Source: Flemingiibacterium sp045632605
Lineage (GTDB): Bacteria > Bacillota > Clostridia > Oscillospirales > CAG-272
DNA length: 26,213 bases
NCBI GenBank assembly: GCA_045632605.1
Contig: JAZQXA010000081.1
Span: 1-26,213, forward strand
Reading direction: 5' to 3'
Below are positions 23,730 through 26,213 of the stretch, piece by piece. How positions within the stretch are numbered: the stretch's first letter is position 1; each line of letters starts with the position of its first letter. A model generated the notes under the pieces. It searched no databases and was not told the DNA's origin. It worked only from the letters and a program-made list of their open reading frames with translations. A program made the position numbers and the translations under genes.

Positions 23730-25160
23730 ATGAGGAAATTCGATACGAAGGTACAGCATCTTAAATATAAGGTTCTGCGCGAGGTTGCAAGACTTTCTTG
23801 GAGCGATACCCTGCTTGAAAACATGGTGGACATTCCAAAGCGGCTTGTGTCCGGCAAAGAACCCACCATGCGATGCTGCGTTTATAAAGAGCGTGCAATT
23901 CTCGCTGAAAGAGTAAAGCTTGCTATCGGCGGCGATAAAAACAATCCTAACGTGATTGAGGTTATCGACATAGCCTGCGACGAATGCCCGGTCGGCGGAT
24001 TTGAAGTTACAAACGCTTGCCGCGGATGCCTTGCACACCGCTGTGAGGATGTTTGCAAATTCGGTGCTATCACGTTTGATCATAACCATGTTGCGCATAT
24101 AGACAAATCAAAATGCAAAGAGTGCGGTGCGTGTGCAAAGGTTTGCCCCTATACTGCGATAGTCAGCCGTAAGCGTCCATGCCAGAATGCGTGCAAGGTA
24201 AAGGCTATCAGCATGAATGATGACAGAGCGGCTGTTATTGATAACGATAAGTGCATTCAGTGCGGCGCGTGTGTATATCAGTGACCGTTCGGTGCCATTA
24301 TGGATAAATCCTATATGGTAAATGCCATCGATATACTCAAAAAGAGTGAGCACAATACATACGGCGGCAATTATAAGGTTTATGCGGTTGTTGCGCCGTC
24401 CATAGCCAGCCAATTTTCTTACGCCAAGCTCGGTCAGGTCATTACAGGACTTAAGAAGCTCGGCTTCCACGATGTTATCGAGGCAGCGCTCGGAGCTGAT
24501 ATGGTTGCAATGGCAGAGGCGAAGGAGCTTGCTGAAAAGGGACTGCTTACAAGCTCATGCTGTCCTTCATTCGTTCAGTATATAAAATCAGCATTCCCGA
24601 ATCTTATGGAGCATATTTCGCATAATTTGTCACCAATGGCGGTGCTTGCAAAATACATCAAGGAAACAACGCCCAATTCAAAAGTCATCTTCATCGGTCC
24701 GTGTATATCGAAAAAAGCCGAGGCACAGCTTGAATCAGTAAAGCCGTATATTCACACCGTTCTCACGTTTGAGGAGCTTCAGGCATTGTTTGACAGCCGC
24801 GACATTGACATTGCCTCTCTTGAGGAAGGTGTACTTGATAATGCATCCTATTTCGGACGTATTTTTGCACGAAGCGGCGGACTTTCCGATGCAGTAACAC
24901 AGGCAATGAAGGAACAGAGCATCGACTTTGAACTGAAGCCGGTGGTGTGCGACGGAATCGGAGCTTGCCGTATGGCGCTTCTGAAGCTTGGCAAAGGTGC
25001 GCTCGACGGAAACTTCATCGAGGGAATGGCGTGTATCGGCGGTTGTATCGGCGGTGCAGGATGCCTGACTCACGGCGAAAAGAGCAAGTCGGATGTTGAT
25101 AAATACGGCCGCGAGGCGCTTGAAAAAAGTATTGGCGATGCAGTGTCTGTGTTGAAGTGA
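23730..25160 (+). CDS. [FeFe] hydrogenase, group B-like, with in-frame UGA (candidate selenoprotein or nonsense-interrupted)
   Basis: Read through one UGA, the frame gives 476 residues. The N-terminal part has C83/C86, then C97-C100-C105-C109, C129-C132-C135-C139, C151/C155, and C175-C178-C181 followed by residue 185 encoded by UGA, then PFGAI. The H-cluster domain follows: LTSSCCPSF (C277, C278), IGPCISKK (C325), EGMACIGGCIGGAG (C435, C439). All H-cluster ligands are intact and the frame is undisturbed on both sides. It should make H2 from reduced ferredoxin. AAGGAG precedes ATG 23730. A standard gene caller would split it into 23730-24284 and 24300-25160; the latter ATG has no RBS. UGA serves as an ordinary stop elsewhere in the window. 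Selenocysteine, mutation and sequencing error all remain possible. Confidence 0.85.
24282..24284 (+). other. In-frame UGA at an iron-sulfur cysteine position
   Basis: The codon order is Cys-Val-Tyr-Gln-UGA-Pro-Phe-Gly. The family motif CxxCxxCxxxCP requires cysteine exactly here, one base away (TGC/TGT). Confidence 0.9.
24293..24320 (+). promoter_or_regulatory. Candidate bacterial SECIS-like hairpin
   Basis: UGCCAU (24293-24298) pairs with AUGGUA (24315-24320), U24299 is bulged, and AU (24300-24301) pairs with AU (24313-24314). The 11-nt loop (24302-24312) begins GG and lies 17 nt after the UGA, inside the 16-37 nt range of the bacterial SECIS model. Against it, GGA and UCC inside the loop can pair and leave a UAAA tetraloop without G. 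Confidence 0.35.
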
Positions 25161-25262
25161 CGAGATATATAATTCAGATAATTTCGTTTACCCGTACCTG
25201 ACAATTCAGAATAAAGCTGCAAAGCAAGCGAAAAATACATAAGTATAATGCCATAGAAAAAC

Positions 25263-25294
25263 GGACAGTCTAAATTAGACTGTCCATTTTTTTT
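25263..25294. terminator. Bidirectional terminator between the hydrogenase and the converging glycosidase-like gene
   Basis: GGACAGTCT (25263-25271) pairs with AGACTGTCC (25277-25285), with T-run 25287-25294 on the plus strand and an A-run (25256-25260) that gives Us on the minus strand. Confidence 0.85.
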
Positions 25295-25302
25295 GTAAAT
25301 CT

Positions 25303-26213
25303 TCAGTTAACCTTGACGTATATCTCAAGATATACAATCGAGTTTGTATGAGCGAACGAGAAACGCGGACAAAGCTGATGGAAATGCGCTTCTTTCGGAA
25401 TCGAATAGCAAAGCACAGTCGACTTTGCAAAACGGTCGTCCTGCTCGGTTCCAATGTACTCACAGCATGTGGAATTTACATACAGCCTTGGCGGATTTGC
25501 AATTGCCGCTTCGGTGTCGGAAAGCGCAATGCGAAGCGTAAGCTCGGCATTTTCGGGGATGTCCCCGGCAAAGATTTTTGCGCTTCTTGAAATGCACTTC
25601 TCATCAAATTCCATTGGAAGCTGCTGTCCCGGATATTTGCGTTCCCAGAAAGAGCCTACGTCATTAAAGGTTACAATATGGCGTCGGTTGAGCTTCTGAA
25701 CTGCATCGGGTTCACCAAGCGTATTGATAATCGACCAGTATATCGATCCTTCCCAGAACCGTTTATTCGGGTCAAAATCGAGCTCTGCATCCCGGTCAAA
25801 GCGGCAGTGTACATGGCTGATAAAATAATTGTATATATAGAGCTTATCTGCGCCCTGAGCGTATATATTTGACGCAAATGCCGCAAAGGTTTCGGTGTTC
25901 GGCTCAACCTTGTTTGCTTCGGGATAGGCAGAAAGATACATAACCTCAAGACACGGTGCAAGCTCCACACCGTACGGCTTTACAAGATTTGCCCAGAACT
26001 TCACGGGAATATCGTTGTCAATATTGAGGAAGCTGCCCGGGCACACCATATCAACAATTCCGTCACGAACCCACTGCATAACATCCATTCCGTGCTCAAA
26101 ACAAGTGTGAATGTCAGCAGGAAAACGGACAGCAATCTTGATTTTATGTCCGTATTTTGCTTCGTACTTCTTAACAACACCGTAAATATCGCGCATATAG
26201 CCATTCATTATCT
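25303..26213 (-). CDS. C-terminal part of a TIM-barrel glycoside-hydrolase-like protein (5' end outside window)
   Basis: About 303 codons are visible, and the frame is open past the right edge. The ATG at 26208 is probably internal because no stop or RBS precedes it. The visible part starts mid-barrel: HKIKIAVRFPADIHTCFEHG, then WVRDGIVDMVCPGSF (an Asp on a barrel strand) and YGVELAPCLEVM (a Glu at a strand end), both fitting catalytic-side positions. A beta-sandwich-like C-terminal region of ~110 residues follows (AELTLRIALSDTEA, RLYVNSTCCEYIG). It resembles the family-10-like putative glycosidase barrels common in gut bacteria, but I cannot name the family. It converges on the hydrogenase gene and is not part of the redox operon. 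Confidence 0.7.
   Translation of the reverse strand, partial: IMNGYMRDIYGVVKKYEAKYGHKIKIAVRFPADIHTCFEHGMDVMQWVRDGIVDMVCPGSFLNIDNDIPVKFWANLVKPYGVELAPCLEVMYLSAYPEANKVEPNTETFAAFASNIYAQGADKLYIYNYFISHVHCRFDRDAELDFDPNKRFWEGSIYWSIINTLGEPDAVQKLNRRHIVTFNDVGSFWERKYPGQQLPMEFDEKCISRSAKIFAGDIPENAELTLRIALSDTEAAIANPPRLYVNSTCCEYIGTEQDDRFAKSTVLCYSIPKEAHFHQLCPRFSFAHTNSIVYLEIYVKVN

Noticed and set aside
24281..24299. A frameshift as the cause of the split hydrogenase
   Set aside because: Both halves are in the same frame and the encoded motif continues without gain or loss of residues; only the UGA codon interrupts.
24300..25160. Separate hydrogenase gene starting at ATG 24300
   Set aside because: No RBS precedes this ATG, it is in the same frame as the upstream part, and the ferredoxin motif continues across the gap, so it is better read as one gene interrupted by UGA.
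1..26213. CRISPR arrays, tRNA/rRNA genes, insertion sequences or phage genes
   Set aside because: None was recognised: no regularly spaced short repeats, no tRNA-like cloverleafs noticed, no transposase or integrase motifs.

Overview
The window looks like a chromosomal segment from an anaerobic, fermentative Firmicute of the class Clostridia (Oscillospiraceae/Ruminococcaceae-like gut bacterium). This is inferred from the gene families present (two [FeFe] hydrogenases, Rex, an iron-dependent alcohol dehydrogenase, GH29 fucosidase), strong AGGAGG-type ribosome binding sites, and TTGACA/TATAAT promoters. No rRNA, tRNA, CRISPR array or insertion sequence was seen.

Left part, minus strand (10150 down to 1): a probable carbohydrate-use operon starts from a near-consensus promoter at 10122-10150. 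It encodes a PHP-family phosphatase, a metallo-beta-lactamase-fold hydrolase, a clan GH-D-like glycosidase, a solute-binding lipoprotein, an alpha-L-fucosidase (GH29) and a large secreted protein with triplicated beta-rich modules that runs off the left edge.

Middle part: an AraC regulator with a PocR sensor domain (minus) lies divergent from a plus-strand operon of an FGGY sugar kinase, an L-fucose/arabinose-isomerase-like protein and a class II ketose-bisphosphate-type aldolase. Together these look like deoxy-sugar catabolism (release, isomerise, phosphorylate, cleave), although the aldolase is not of the usual FucA type.

Right part, plus strand (15200-25160): a redox-balancing island. It holds an iron alcohol dehydrogenase, a LysR regulator, Rex, a small phosphotransferase, two tandem (2Fe-2S) thioredoxin-like ferredoxins, a sensory-type [FeFe] hydrogenase with a C-terminal PAS domain (HydS-like), a SpoIIE-type PP2C phosphatase, an L-lactate/malate dehydrogenase and a second [FeFe] hydrogenase (group B-like). 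The adh and rex promoters share an unusual dyad, ATATCG-N13-CGATAT, at identical spacing from the -35 box, with the LysR gene between them. The rex promoter also has a Rex operator over its -10.

The most striking observation is an in-frame UGA (24282-24284) in the second hydrogenase. It sits exactly at the fourth cysteine of a CxxCxxCxxxCP iron-sulfur motif, the reading frame is intact on both sides, and a hairpin follows it. It is either a selenocysteine codon at a cluster ligand or a nonsense mutation or sequencing error. At the right edge the C-terminal part of a minus-strand glycosidase-like protein converges on the hydrogenase across a bidirectional terminator.
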